A stretch of DNA of 38,393 nucleotides from Planctomycetota bacterium (GCA_003670915.1 QWQH01000104.1:1-38393); one strand, 5' to 3'. Shown: positions 8,901-15,348, counted from the first letter of the stretch. Made by a program: numbers and translations. Notes: generated from the sequence alone by a model not told the origin.

Positions 8901-9652
8901 AGCGATGCCACGACCAGCGGACCCGTCACTTGCGTGGGACGAAGGGCAAACTGTCCCAGTCCCTCGCGAGGCAGAATCTGGCTCACCAGCAGCCGCTTTC
9001 CGGTGGAGTCGGGAGTGCGTCGGCCCAGTGGGCTATCCGAAGGCACGGCCGAACGCTTTGGAATACGCAGCACGATCGCATCTCCCACTCGCACGCCGAG
9101 TGACTCGGCCAGCACTGCGTTCATCGCAACCGTTTGATCCTGATCGGTGAGTGCCGCGTGCGACTCCACGGCATATCCAAGGGAGTCCAATTCATTGCAC
9201 GCCAGAAGCGTGGCTCGCCCACTGTGCTGTGGTGAGAGTCCACCCTTTGCAACATCAACCGTCACTTCCAGCACGATCGCGGGCACAAGCGTGGCGGGCG
9301 GGATGCTGTGGAGTCCTGATCGTGGGTCGATCGGTAGAGCGTCGGTCGCTACCATCTCACGGGCCAATGTCGCGCGAAAAAAATCATCTCCCAGCACAGC
9401 CGAATCGATCTGTCCCAAACGGCCAATCGCGAGCCGTCGCAGGCCTGCCTGCATCGCATCCCCAACGCCGATTGCCCCAGTAATCGTGGCCGCCACCACT
9501 CCACATGCCACAGCCAACACAACCACATGCGGCCACCACTCCCAGACCAGCCGGAACGCCAACGTGAGCACCCCACGCACGGGCTGCGGCCCTCGCAGTG
9601 CCTCGCCCTGCAACATCTCGTCAGAGGCTTGCGTGTGAGAGACTCCATTCAT
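5987..9652 (-). CDS. large FtsX-type ABC transporter permease
   Basis: A 1221-residue permease of the FtsX/MacB/LolC (type VII ABC) superfamily. One helix near residues 35-60 (WPHVVVLAVACGVVAATITGA) is followed by a periplasmic domain of about 500 residues. Next come three helices of a first FtsX core, whose cytoplasmic loop RRRDIGILAAIGWPPGQVAKLL is typical. A central group of three helices, a second periplasmic domain of about 230 residues and a second FtsX core (ERTAAIGLMRAIGFTLFRIRSIV) complete it: roughly ten helices in one chain. The start ATG overlaps the ATPase stop as ATGA, so this is the partner of that ATPase. Such systems usually move lipids or lipoproteins, or drive periplasmic work by mechanotransmission. 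The heptosyltransferase downstream suggests an envelope role. The frame stays open to 9910, but that part lies inside the ATPase gene. Confidence 0.9.
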   Translation of the reverse strand: MNGVSHTQASDEMLQGEALRGPQPVRGVLTLAFRLVWEWWPHVVVLAVACGVVAATITGAIGVGDAMQAGLRRLAIGRLGQIDSAVLGDDFFRATLAREMVATDALPIDPRSGLHSIPPATLVPAIVLEVTVDVAKGGLSPQHSGRATLLACNELDSLGYAVESHAALTDQDQTVAMNAVLAESLGVRVGDAIVLRIPKRSAVPSDSPLGRRTPDSTGKRLLVSQILPREGLGQFALRPTQVTGPLVVASLSTAQQILRRGDVANAIFAVASLPAGPPAHPSVVSWLASGLHPLMEDIGLCLEPVEASEALRLTSRRLIMPPEVDRVAEQLLWPLGGRPSLAFLANSLEPVDQGDRAIAATIPYSTIVGISSGSLPVGDLVDQRGGILKTPEADEIVINRWIADDFASQGNPIAIGDSLEIRLFRPETLHGRVEETRCTLRVSGVAEMRGAAVARSLVPEVEGITDERSIADWDPPFPFNRQAVRTTPPNDQDDRYWKEYGATPKAFVSLEVARRLAGSRFGQSTAWHVPNPHGGSLDGLRHTIAAAIQPEPMGLRVVPLKALALRAAEGSTPFGSLFLALSSFVVVAGLLLEWLLFNLMVAARRRDIGILAAIGWPPGQVAKLLTLIGGIAAVAGIAIGTFLGPLWSSLLLACLATSWNNAVAAGSIQAFGADAPSLAALWPSAAGSLIVSLAAVAWAARRMAHRSPSTLLRGGCDCVRGVHGVHGVRGKTGSQSRQPICVAIVAAVGVLASAWGARSGEAQSAVVFFFLSGAAALVGLLAVVRFVLDRAGLNRLALRTLPQLAWRGIKAQPSRAFSVVAIVGIAEFLVVALSSFSLPVPDQPQSTQSPTGGYTFIATFGEPTGIDPSSNATQESVQESLGLTDDQRAVLASCTIARLRSNAGDDASCTNLYAPGQPTVLGLGPEFVSRGGFRFVEHAAIEPDSEDLPPNASPNPWTLLDRPLPTQAADTRPIPAILDQATAQWALKLGGVGSGFTVADDDGKKVDLEIVGLLEPSILQGYVLVSENNFERIFPRRSGYAMAMIDGAAAMAPLGADVRSHSRHLTQAIAAAWADAGVSVESTLERFRSLSAVQNTFLAGFQALGTLGLLLGTVGVAAVQAQSVLERTAAIGLMRAIGFTLFRIRSIVVLETLLMVGLGLAVGTLSGCLALVPSLVAGVARVPLAWILATSGLTMAASLVAGIVATGQIARLESRESLRSL

Positions 9653-10338
9653 GGGGACAACCGTCCGTCCACGAGGTGACGAATCGTGCCGATGCGCGTG
9701 GCTACTGCAGCCGAGTGCGTGGCCACAACGAGCACGCCTCCTGCTTCCGCGGTAAGCTGAATCATCAATGTGGTGACCTCGGCTGCGGCGTGGGCATCCA
9801 ACTGCCCTGTTGGCTCGTCGGCCAGTATGAGTTGCGGCGAGAGCAAGAGCGCCCGGGCCACGGCGACTCGCTGCCGCTCCCCTCCGGACAGTTCGCTTGG
9901 GAGATGCCACATACGGCTGGCCAAGCCAACTCGCTCAAGCAACCACCGGCCGCGGGCTTCGATCTGCCTCGATACGGCGGCCGTGGCCAAGCCGGGCAGC
10001 ACAACATTATCAATCGCCGTGCAACCACCGAGGAGATGGTGCTCCTGAAACACAAAGCCAACGTGCCGGTTGCGAAACGCAGCCCGCACTCGAGCCGAAT
10101 CGCCAGAATGAGCGGGTGTTTGGACGCCGCTGAGCCGCACGCTGCCAGACGTTGGCTCTTCGAGACCCCCGAGGATCGAGAGCAACGTGCTCTTGCCAGA
10201 GCCACTTGGCCCCATGATCGCCATGGGTTGACCAGCCGCCAAGGAAAACGAAACCCCCTCCAGCACTCGCAGCATTCCGCTCGGCGTGGCAAACGATTTC
10301 GAGATGCAATCGACCTCGAGCACGGGTTCCTCCACCAT
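9649..10338 (-). CDS. ABC transporter ATP-binding protein (LolD/MacB type)
   Basis: A 229-residue ATPase with Walker A GPSGSGKST at residues 43-51, Q-loop Q98 in FVFQEHHLL, signature LSGGERQRVAVARAL from residue 150, Walker B ILADEPTGQLD from 171, and a histidine switch in VVATHS. The GQLD and FQEHHLL motifs are characteristic of the LolD/FtsE/MacB ATPases that pair with FtsX-type permeases. The stop codon overlaps the start of the 1221-residue permease gene in ATGA, so the two are translationally coupled and should form one transporter. The thioesterase gene ends 42 bases upstream on the same strand. Confidence 0.94.
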   Translation of the reverse strand: MVEEPVLEVDCISKSFATPSGMLRVLEGVSFSLAAGQPMAIMGPSGSGKSTLLSILGGLEEPTSGSVRLSGVQTPAHSGDSARVRAAFRNRHVGFVFQEHHLLGGCTAIDNVVLPGLATAAVSRQIEARGRWLLERVGLASRMWHLPSELSGGERQRVAVARALLLSPQLILADEPTGQLDAHAAAEVTTLMIQLTAEAGGVLVVATHSAAVATRIGTIRHLVDGRLSP

Positions 10339-10380
10339 TTTGCGACCGGCTCCGACCGCGAAGATTGGCTTCGACCGAGT

Positions 10381-10821
10381 TTACGTTCGTGCCTGAAACG
10401 GCTTCAGTTTTGCGATGATCTCGGGAGGAATGGCCACTGCTTCCGGCTTGCAATCCGCATGCATCAAACACCGCACGGCCACCACGCGGCCTTGAGCCAC
10501 CCAGGCCCCATTGTGCTCGAAGCGAAAGGCATAGGCCACACTCGAACGGCCAATCTCGTCGACTCCAACAAAGATATTGAGTTGGTCGTCAAATCGTACA
10601 GAAGATTTATAGTCACACGCCACGCTCACGCGAGGCCAACTCACTGCGGTGCTTCCCGTGTGCTGCTCCACGACAGCTACGTCCACTCTCCGGAGGAGTT
10701 CGTGTTCCACCGATTCCATCCAGAAAAAAAACGCCGAAAAGTGCGCGATACCCGCTGCATCCGTGTCTCGAAACTCGACGCGTCGCCGGGTCGCAAACGG
10801 CTCGGGTGCAACGGCAGACAT
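10381..10821 (-). CDS. hotdog-fold acyl-CoA thioesterase (4HBT/YbgC-like)
   Basis: The 146-residue protein begins RRRVEFRDTDAAGIAHFSAFFFWMESVEHELLR, the 4-hydroxybenzoyl-CoA thioesterase/YbgC signature. D19 or D21 in RDTDAAG is the likely catalytic acid; the pattern is D-x-D-x-x-G-I-x-H-F. The rest of the hotdog sheet is recognisable (VACDYKSSVRFDDQLNIFVGVDEIGRSSVAYAFRF). It hydrolyses an acyl-CoA or acyl-ACP thioester in the cytoplasm; the natural substrate cannot be named. Two adjacent ATGs (10824, 10821) overlap the rpsR stop as TGATG, so it is translated by coupling from rpsR. Confidence 0.9.
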   Translation of the reverse strand: MSAVAPEPFATRRRVEFRDTDAAGIAHFSAFFFWMESVEHELLRRVDVAVVEQHTGSTAVSWPRVSVACDYKSSVRFDDQLNIFVGVDEIGRSSVAYAFRFEHNGAWVAQGRVVAVRCLMHADCKPEAVAIPPEIIAKLKPFQART

Positions 10822-11108
10822 CATTCGCCCACAAATGGCAGCAGGGCCATAAATCTCGCCCGCTTGATAGCGCTGGTAACGGCATGCTGACTCGCCGCCG
10901 TGCAACCGCTCTTACGGCGACCCAAAATTTTGGCTTGACGGTTGACGAGTTTGCCGAGCAAATCCAAGTCCTTGTAGTCGACAAACATTGGCCGCGGCCT
11001 TTCGCCATCGATAAAGATAGGATCAAGCCGCTTGACTTTGAGCCGTGGCTTGGCCTTTTTCTTGGCAAACTTTCCAAACTTTCCAAACTTTGCATTGGGA
11101 GGGGGCAT
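10821..11108 (-). CDS. rpsR: 30S ribosomal protein S18
   Basis: The 95-residue protein has the S18 core: a lysine/phenylalanine-rich N-terminus, FVDYKDLDLLGKLVNRQAKILGRRKSGCTAASQHAVTSAIKRARFMALLPFVGE. The LGRRxSG and AIKRARFMALLP blocks are diagnostic. S18 binds 16S rRNA next to S6 on the platform. It is not beside rpsF, ssb or rplI, its usual partners. Instead it heads a run of envelope and transport genes, overlapping the thioesterase start by one base. The ATG at 11108 gives a normal S18 length, and upstream in-frame codons to 11177 are not S18-like. The upstream RRM gene is separated from it by a terminator. Confidence 0.95.
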   Translation of the reverse strand: MPPPNAKFGKFGKFAKKKAKPRLKVKRLDPIFIDGERPRPMFVDYKDLDLLGKLVNRQAKILGRRKSGCTAASQHAVTSAIKRARFMALLPFVGE

Positions 11109-11160
11109 CGGGAATCTTTTCCACTGTCTCGGGGTAGTTCGGGCTTCAAAACCAATCGAA

Positions 11161-11210
11161 AGAAGAAAAAGTCGCAAGGACCGGCACGGTTGGCACGCGG
11201 CCCCTGCGAC
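11161..11210 (-). terminator. Rho-independent terminator of the RRM gene
   Basis: Read on the minus strand, a 12-base stem (arms 11199-11210 and 11171-11182, two G-U pairs, otherwise perfect) closes a 16-base loop. It is followed by TTTTTCTTCT. It begins 47 bases after the stop codon of the RNA-binding protein gene and precedes rpsR, so the two genes are separate transcripts. Confidence 0.85.
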
Positions 11211-11257
11211 ATCATGCGTTACTGAACATCATGAACGATTTGGGGGGAGCGATACAA

Positions 11258-11707
11258 CTAGTAGCGATCGCCGCCGCGGTAACCGCCACCGCTGCCGCCA
11301 TATCCACCACCGCCACCTCCACCTCCACCTCCACCTCCACCTCCACCTCCACCTCCACCGCCGCCACCTCCACCGCCGTAGCCGCCACCGCCACCGCCGT
11401 AGCCACGACCGCCGCCGGAGCGACCGCCACCGCCACCGCCACCACCGCCTGGACGGGGAGTGCGTTCACGGGCTTCGTTGACAGTCAGTGGGCGACCGTT
11501 AATCTCGTGGCCGTTGAGGGCCGCGATCGATGCCTGCAGGCCTTCGTCGGTTTCCATTTCAATAAAACCAAAACCGCGCGAGCGTCCGGTCTCACGATCC
11601 GAAATCACCTCGGCCGCACGCACAGCACCATGCGGAGAAAACATCGCCTCCAAATCGGAGGACGTGGTGGACCAAGGAAGGTTTCCCACGTAAATCTTCC
11701 GGGACAT
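11258..11707 (-). CDS. RRM RNA-binding protein with polyglycine tail
   Basis: Residues 1-82 form one RNA recognition motif: RNP2 IYVGNL at 5-10 and RNP1 RGFGFIEM at 44-51, with the usual spacing. This resembles the small bacterial and cyanobacterial RRM proteins (Rbp type) linked to cold response and to plant glycine-rich RNA-binding proteins. Residues 90-149 are almost only Gly, with a few Arg, Tyr and Ser (RGYGG, GGYGG, GGYRGGDRY), an RGG/YGG-like low-complexity tail. This tail includes 25 Gly in a row, encoded at 11303-11377 largely by a GGTGGA hexamer repeat. The start has GAGGG six bases upstream. It is monocistronic by its terminator. The likely role is RNA chaperoning or mRNA binding; the targets are unknown. 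Confidence 0.93.
   Translation of the reverse strand: MSRKIYVGNLPWSTTSSDLEAMFSPHGAVRAAEVISDRETGRSRGFGFIEMETDEGLQASIAALNGHEINGRPLTVNEARERTPRPGGGGGGGGGRSGGGRGYGGGGGGYGGGGGGGGGGGGGGGGGGGGGGGGGYGGSGGGYRGGDRY
11313..11360 (-). repeat. hexanucleotide microsatellite inside the RRM gene
   Basis: Seven perfect copies of CCACCT on the plus strand (11313-11354) plus one near copy CCACCG, i.e. (AGGTGG)n on the coding strand. The copies sit in frame and encode Gly-Gly pairs, so gain or loss of units changes tail length without a frameshift. Confidence 0.9.
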
Positions 11708-12164
11708 AAAAACCCTCTAGAGTAGAGCTCGGGAGCTGGATCAAAAAATCCTCGACTCTGTCGACCCTCGCCACATGCACACACCGCAACTCCCGAACCG
11801 ACCGGAGTGCCGAGCGCAAGTCTGTCGAACTGCCCAAGTTCTAGCATTCTCCTGCTGCCGAGACAACTGCGACGCGGTTTCCGTGGAACGAAGCCTTGGG
11901 CGCGTCAGTCACCGCAGAAGACGGCGGCTGACACGCGTGGAAAACATTGGCTTTTTCACGCGTCTGCCGCTTGGAGCAAGGTCATGGATGACTCTTCCGG
12001 CGGACAGTTCGATGCCGGCCCATGCGTGGGCGACGGGGCATGCCACTTGCATTTCTCTGGTCATGCACTATTGTTCGGTTTCGTCGTGTGTATTGTCACA
12101 TGCCTTCCCACGACTTTGTCACAGTATTTTGTGCGCTATAGTTTTTACGAAGGAATCCAAGCCA
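11708..12164. other. 457-base divergent intergenic region
   Basis: It separates the start codons of the RRM gene (-) and the small regulator-like gene (+). Apart from the Shine-Dalgarno of each gene and a possible promoter at 12116-12142, I find no convincing gene, RNA or repeat. It is long for this compact window, so long 5' leaders on either transcript are possible, as is common for cold-responsive RRM genes. Confidence 0.5.
12116..12142 (+). promoter_or_regulatory. candidate sigma70-type promoter
   Basis: TTGTCA (12116-12121) and TATAGT (12137-12142) are separated by 15 bases, 22 bases before the start codon at 12165. The boxes are good but the spacer is short, so this is tentative. Confidence 0.35.
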
Positions 12165-12560
12165 ATGACTGAGAAAAAAGTGGTTGAGAAGAAGGAAGAA
12201 TCGGGTACGAATAAATCCGAAGAAATCCGCAAGATTGCGCGTGTGATGAAGGAAAAGGGCGTAAAGCCACGGCCTGTGATCATTGTGGCGATGCTCAAAA
12301 AGCAGGGCCTTGCCGTCTCGTCCCCGCAGGTCAGCATGGTTCTCAAACGAATGGGCTTTCGTCCTCGGCGTCGCAAGAGTGGTAAGTCTTCCGCCGGAGG
12401 TGTTGCAACTCACACAAACGTGGCTCGTAAGGCTGGGCCAGGCCGCCGGGAAATGATATCCGTGGAAGACCTGTTGGCCGCCAAGAAACTGGTCAGCCAG
12501 TTTGGGGGAGCTGACAGAGCCTTGGCCGCCATTGCAGTACTGAAGCGATTTGAGTCCTGA
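12165..12560 (+). CDS. small basic helix-turn-helix-like protein (planctomycete type)
   Basis: The 131-residue protein starts at ATG 12165 with AAGGA about ten bases upstream. A charged Lys/Glu N-terminus (MTEKKVVEKKEE) precedes SEEIRKIARVMKEKGVKPRP, then VIIVAMLKKQGLAVSSPQVSMVLKRMGF, which reads as a helix-turn-helix or small winged-helix unit, and a basic RPRRRKSGK stretch. The C-terminus MISVEDLLAAKKLVSQFGGADRALAAIAVL looks like a separate short helical hairpin. From memory, proteins of this layout recur in planctomycete genomes without known function; I cannot verify that here. DNA binding is inferred from the basic HTH-like centre. The frame is open upstream to 11775, but that part has no coding character. 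Confidence 0.8.
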   Translation: MTEKKVVEKKEESGTNKSEEIRKIARVMKEKGVKPRPVIIVAMLKKQGLAVSSPQVSMVLKRMGFRPRRRKSGKSSAGGVATHTNVARKAGPGRREMISVEDLLAAKKLVSQFGGADRALAAIAVLKRFES

Positions 12561-12878
12561 TCGCATCTGTGTGGTAATTCGGACAAACCCGTTCCAAGTC
12601 ACTCACGACGGATTGCCGCTGAACAACTCGGTCGTTCACGAGGCAGGTACTGACACCTGCACGGTGCCAGTGTGTGATCGTGCGGAACTGCGCACCGCCT
12701 CACATCCGTAACGGCATTTCGAACGATGGACTAAATTCAGGAAACAAATGTCGGCAACCAGAGCAAGCGTGCCTTCAGTGGAGTGATGCTGCGTCCCACC
12801 GCATCGTAGAGCGGCGTGTATCCCCGAGAGTTATCAAGGTTTCCTACGACAAAGCAGAGGTAGTGTACAAAAGGACAG
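12561..12878. other. 318-base intergenic region, no gene found
   Basis: It lies between the small HTH-like gene and the 3' end of tRNA-Val. The one structure seen is a short hairpin, GCAGGT (12643-12648) with ACCTGC (12655-12660) around a six-base loop. It has no T tract, so it is not a convincing terminator. No ORF has recognisable homology. Confidence 0.5.
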
Positions 12879-12952
12879 TGGGCGGCACAGGATTCGAACC
12901 TGTGACCTCTACGGTGTGAACGTAGCGCTCTAACCAACTGAGCTAGCCGCCC
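12879..12952 (-). tRNA. tRNA-Val (anticodon CAC)
   Basis: The cloverleaf is complete on the minus strand: acceptor GGGCGGC pairs with GCCGCCC, D arm GCTCAGTTGGTTAGAGC, anticodon stem CTACG/CGTAG with loop TTCACAC (anticodon CAC), and T arm ACAGG-TTCGAAT-CCTGT. The discriminator base is A at 12879. CCA is not encoded. Length 74. Confidence 0.97.
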
Positions 12953-13031
12953 GATACGGACATCCATTCCTGACCAAGTCGCACGCGCGTGGCACGTGCC
13001 GAGAGAATCGTAACACGCCAACCTGCGGCAG

Positions 13032-13361
13032 TCATGACGGGTGTGTTTTGAAGGCCGGTTCAATGGACGTTTCACCCAGTGTCGCTTCTGGCGGGGGATC
13101 AAAACGCGGAGAGGTCTGGGTCGAGCCAGTCCCATCATCAGAATGCCTGCCCGATCGCCTGGCAGAATCCTGCGATCGGCTCACTGGCTTCGAATCGAGG
13201 TGCTTTCCGATATCGAGATCGCGGGAGAGAGTGGCAAACTGCCGCCGCAACTCGCCGATGCTCTGGCCTACCGACCGGCCCACCTCCGGCAGTCGCTTGC
13301 CGTACATCATCACCGCAATCGCACCGATGACGATGAGTTCAATGGGCCCAAGTCCAAACAT
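13032..13361 (-). CDS. Sec-independent translocase protein TatA/TatB-like
   Basis: The 109-residue protein has MFGLGPIELIVIGAIAVMMYGKRLPEVGRSVGQSIGELRRQF: the N-terminal helix with a conserved Glu, the GKRLPE hinge, and an amphipathic helix with Gly-x3-Gly, the hallmark of TatA/TatB. The tail (residues 45-109) is polar and low in complexity. TatA oligomers form the pore of the twin-arginine path that exports folded proteins. The longer tail could suit TatB, but the opening is TatA-like and sequence alone does not decide. AAGGA lies about eight bases before the ATG. A second tatA-like gene lies 70 bases upstream on the same strand; no tatC is in the window. Confidence 0.9.
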   Translation of the reverse strand: MFGLGPIELIVIGAIAVMMYGKRLPEVGRSVGQSIGELRRQFATLSRDLDIGKHLDSKPVSRSQDSARRSGRHSDDGTGSTQTSPRFDPPPEATLGETSIEPAFKTHPS

Positions 13362-13431
13362 CCGTAGTTTCCTTCAAAAGTTCTAGGGATCATTTCTGCG
13401 AACGAGCCAGCCAGCAATGACTCGTGCTCGT

Positions 13432-13641
13432 TCAGCGGTGACCGTCGTCGCGACTGGACCCAGCGGGACCGTCGTCCTCGATGCCCTGCACGCCGCGTTT
13501 GAATTCAACAATGCCTTGGCCGAGCGATCGCATGACCTTGGGCAACCGGGAGCCGAACAGCAGCAGAATGACTCCAGCGACGATAATCAACTCGACTGTT
13601 CCCAAACCCATCATCGCAAAGGTGGTAAAAGTCTGATGCAC
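13432..13641 (-). CDS. tatA: Sec-independent translocase protein TatA
   Basis: The 69-residue protein has LGTVELIIVAGVILLLFGSRLPKVMRSLGQGIVEFKRGVQGIEDD: one membrane helix, the FGSRLPK hinge and an amphipathic helix with the FKRGV segment seen in TatA/TatE. It is about the size of classical TatA. I take GTG at 13641 as the start because AGGAG lies nine bases upstream; the ATGs at 13614 and 13611 have no such signal. It is tandem with the longer TatA/B-like gene, so the two may form one expression unit and different component ratios. Confidence 0.9.
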   Translation of the reverse strand: MHQTFTTFAMMGLGTVELIIVAGVILLLFGSRLPKVMRSLGQGIVEFKRGVQGIEDDGPAGSSRDDGHR

Positions 13642-13758
13642 GTGAAGACACTCCTAAAAGGGACGGTGACACATGCCACACCCATCAAGTCTAATCTGCC
13701 CAACTCTAGAATCAAACCAACGGCGGTGTTTGGGCAGGAATCGCGATTGCACGCAAGC

Positions 13759-15336
13759 TCATGGCCGCCTGGCCACCGAGGAACTCACCTGCCGATGCAT
13801 CGGCAGGTGCCGGTAGTACACCTCAAGGGTCATCGCAGCCATGGCCGTGGAGTAGACCCGGCCACCGTGGCTACCCCACACCGGATCTGGATCCCAACTG
13901 CCATCCAAGTCGGTTGACTCGCGTCGCTGCAGAGGCAAGATCGCGGCCTGCAATCGCTGATTCCAGCTTTCCCACTGTGGGCCTCCTGCGTGAAACGAAG
14001 CCAGCGTGGCGTAGTACCATGTGTAAGCGTTGGGACTGGCCGACTCCGGCAGGGAATGTCCCAGCATTTCCACGGCCTCGGCCACGGCCGGATGATCCGG
14101 AGGCATGCCTAGAAACAGACGACACACCAACGCCTCGGCTGTCATCGCGAGGCTTGAACGCTCGCCTGCCCGATACGCAGCCAAACCGCCAGCATGGCCC
14201 GACGAGACACTTTGCAAAAATACTCGGGCCTGCGACTCGGCCCGCTCCAGCCCTTCGATTCCGGCGTGCCGGCTGCTCGCGAGCGCCATCACCTGCCAGC
14301 CAAGCTGACTTGTATCGCCGCGGTCCCCGGCCGCGTATCGCCAACCGCCGGTCGCAGGACTCTGCATTGAAAGCGTATAGTGAACGGCGCGATCCAATGC
14401 CCGCCGCAGGGAGGTGTCGCCGGTCATCGCGCAGGTTTCGGCCAGCGCAATCGTGGCCATCCCGTGGCAATAGAGCGACGCAAAAAACTCCGCGTCACCT
14501 GCAAGGGAGCCATTGTCTCGCTGACGCTCAACCAGAAAGCGGATGCCGCGAGAAACCGTATCGGCATAGGTGCCTTCCAGATGCGTGTTGCCCGCGCCCA
14601 AGAGCGCCAAGAGCGCCAAACCCGTCACGCCATGATCGCTTTTTGCACCAGCACCCTGACGGTAATGCCCTTGCAGGGATCGCTCCACGCCGCCGCCATG
14701 CCTTGCGGCGTTCCAGCGGCCGTCGCCGGACTGTGCAGCGGCCAGCCACGAAAGCGCTGACTGCACGGCACGTTCTGTGTCTTGCGTGCCACCGCGTGCC
14801 GCCGCTGCCGCAGTGCGGCGGGCTCCCACACGATCGGCGTACATCGCAGGCGTTGGCGCTGTGCCCTTGTTTCCAACCGACAGAGCAGAGAGTGCAAGCC
14901 CAGCCTCTGGCGGACGAACCGCTTCGGCGGTCTCTGTGGAATTGCTGGCCTGTATTGCGGGCTTTTCATCGGACACGCTCAACAGTGGCACATGATCCGA
15001 CGGTGGCTCGGCGGCAACTGCGGGCGGAACGGCGGCTTCGTGATCGAGTTCCTCTGCAACGCTCGGCGCGGCTGCGGGCAGCGACAGTTCTTCGGCCGCT
15101 TCATCAGCTACCACAACCATCATCGACATCCGGCCCGTGTCGTTTCGGCCCCACGATGCCGGCCGCATGCCCCCCGTGAGCACCGCGACAACGGCCAAGG
15201 CAGCATGCACCGCAACAGACAGCAGCACACACTTACGCAACGTCTGCGACTGCAGCCACTGCGTGCGGGACAATGCTACGAATCCCACGGCACACAATCC
15301 GCTCAGCGTTCCCCAGATGATCCAATTGGCGAGCAT
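13759..15336 (-). CDS. membrane-anchored terpene-cyclase-like alpha/alpha-toroid protein with TonB-like anchor
   Basis: The 525-residue protein has two N-terminal helices (about 4-22 and 36-55). The Arg/Lys loop between them suggests the second runs outward, leaving the rest in the periplasm. That helix contains S40 and H44 in LLSVAVHAAL, the SxxxH pattern that TonB and TolA use to couple to ExbB/ExbD or TolQ/TolR. Residues 58-180 are Ala/Pro/Glu-rich and probably extended. Residues 185-515 show squalene-hopene-cyclase/prenyltransferase repeats: QSGDGRW, VERQRDNGS, QSPATGGWRY, DLDGSWDPDPVWGSHGGRVYSTAMAAMTLEVYYRH. I find no DxDD class II cyclase motif, so catalysis is doubtful. It follows exbD by 12 bases. 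Function is unknown; an ExbB/ExbD-energised periplasmic effector is my inference. Confidence 0.85.
   Translation of the reverse strand: MLANWIIWGTLSGLCAVGFVALSRTQWLQSQTLRKCVLLSVAVHAALAVVAVLTGGMRPASWGRNDTGRMSMMVVVADEAAEELSLPAAAPSVAEELDHEAAVPPAVAAEPPSDHVPLLSVSDEKPAIQASNSTETAEAVRPPEAGLALSALSVGNKGTAPTPAMYADRVGARRTAAAAARGGTQDTERAVQSALSWLAAAQSGDGRWNAARHGGGVERSLQGHYRQGAGAKSDHGVTGLALLALLGAGNTHLEGTYADTVSRGIRFLVERQRDNGSLAGDAEFFASLYCHGMATIALAETCAMTGDTSLRRALDRAVHYTLSMQSPATGGWRYAAGDRGDTSQLGWQVMALASSRHAGIEGLERAESQARVFLQSVSSGHAGGLAAYRAGERSSLAMTAEALVCRLFLGMPPDHPAVAEAVEMLGHSLPESASPNAYTWYYATLASFHAGGPQWESWNQRLQAAILPLQRRESTDLDGSWDPDPVWGSHGGRVYSTAMAAMTLEVYYRHLPMHRQVSSSVARRP
13786..13809. repeat. 24-base perfect palindrome at the 3' end of the toroid gene
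   Basis: CACCTGCCGATG is followed at once by its exact reverse complement. It is in frame and encodes HLPMHRQV, ending 24 bases before the stop codon. RNA could form a hairpin of about nine pairs, but no T tract follows. Confidence 0.85.
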
Positions 15337-15348
15337 CGGGAGTCCCTA

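Noticed and set aside
9598-10890. 430-codon plus-strand ORF
   Set aside because: It is antisense to the ABC ATPase and thioesterase genes, both with complete motifs. Long mirror frames are expected at this GC content.
11303-11377. CRISPR-like tandem repeat
   Set aside because: The repeat unit is six bases with no spacers and lies in frame inside a coding region.
11231-11725. plus-strand ORF with a Ser-Thr repeat
   Set aside because: The repeat is only the antisense reading of the polyglycine microsatellite in the RRM gene.
12643-12660. hairpin as a terminator for the small HTH-like gene
   Set aside because: The stem is six bases, there is no T tract, and it lies about 80 bases after the stop.
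12737-12878. ankyrin-like peptide (GYTPLYDAVG) on the minus strand beside tRNA-Val
   Set aside because: The frame runs through the tRNA gene, only a single short match exists, and there is no start signal.
13761-15179. 472-codon plus-strand ORF
   Set aside because: It runs opposite the toroid-protein gene and reads as Arg/Pro/Ser-rich noise without motifs.
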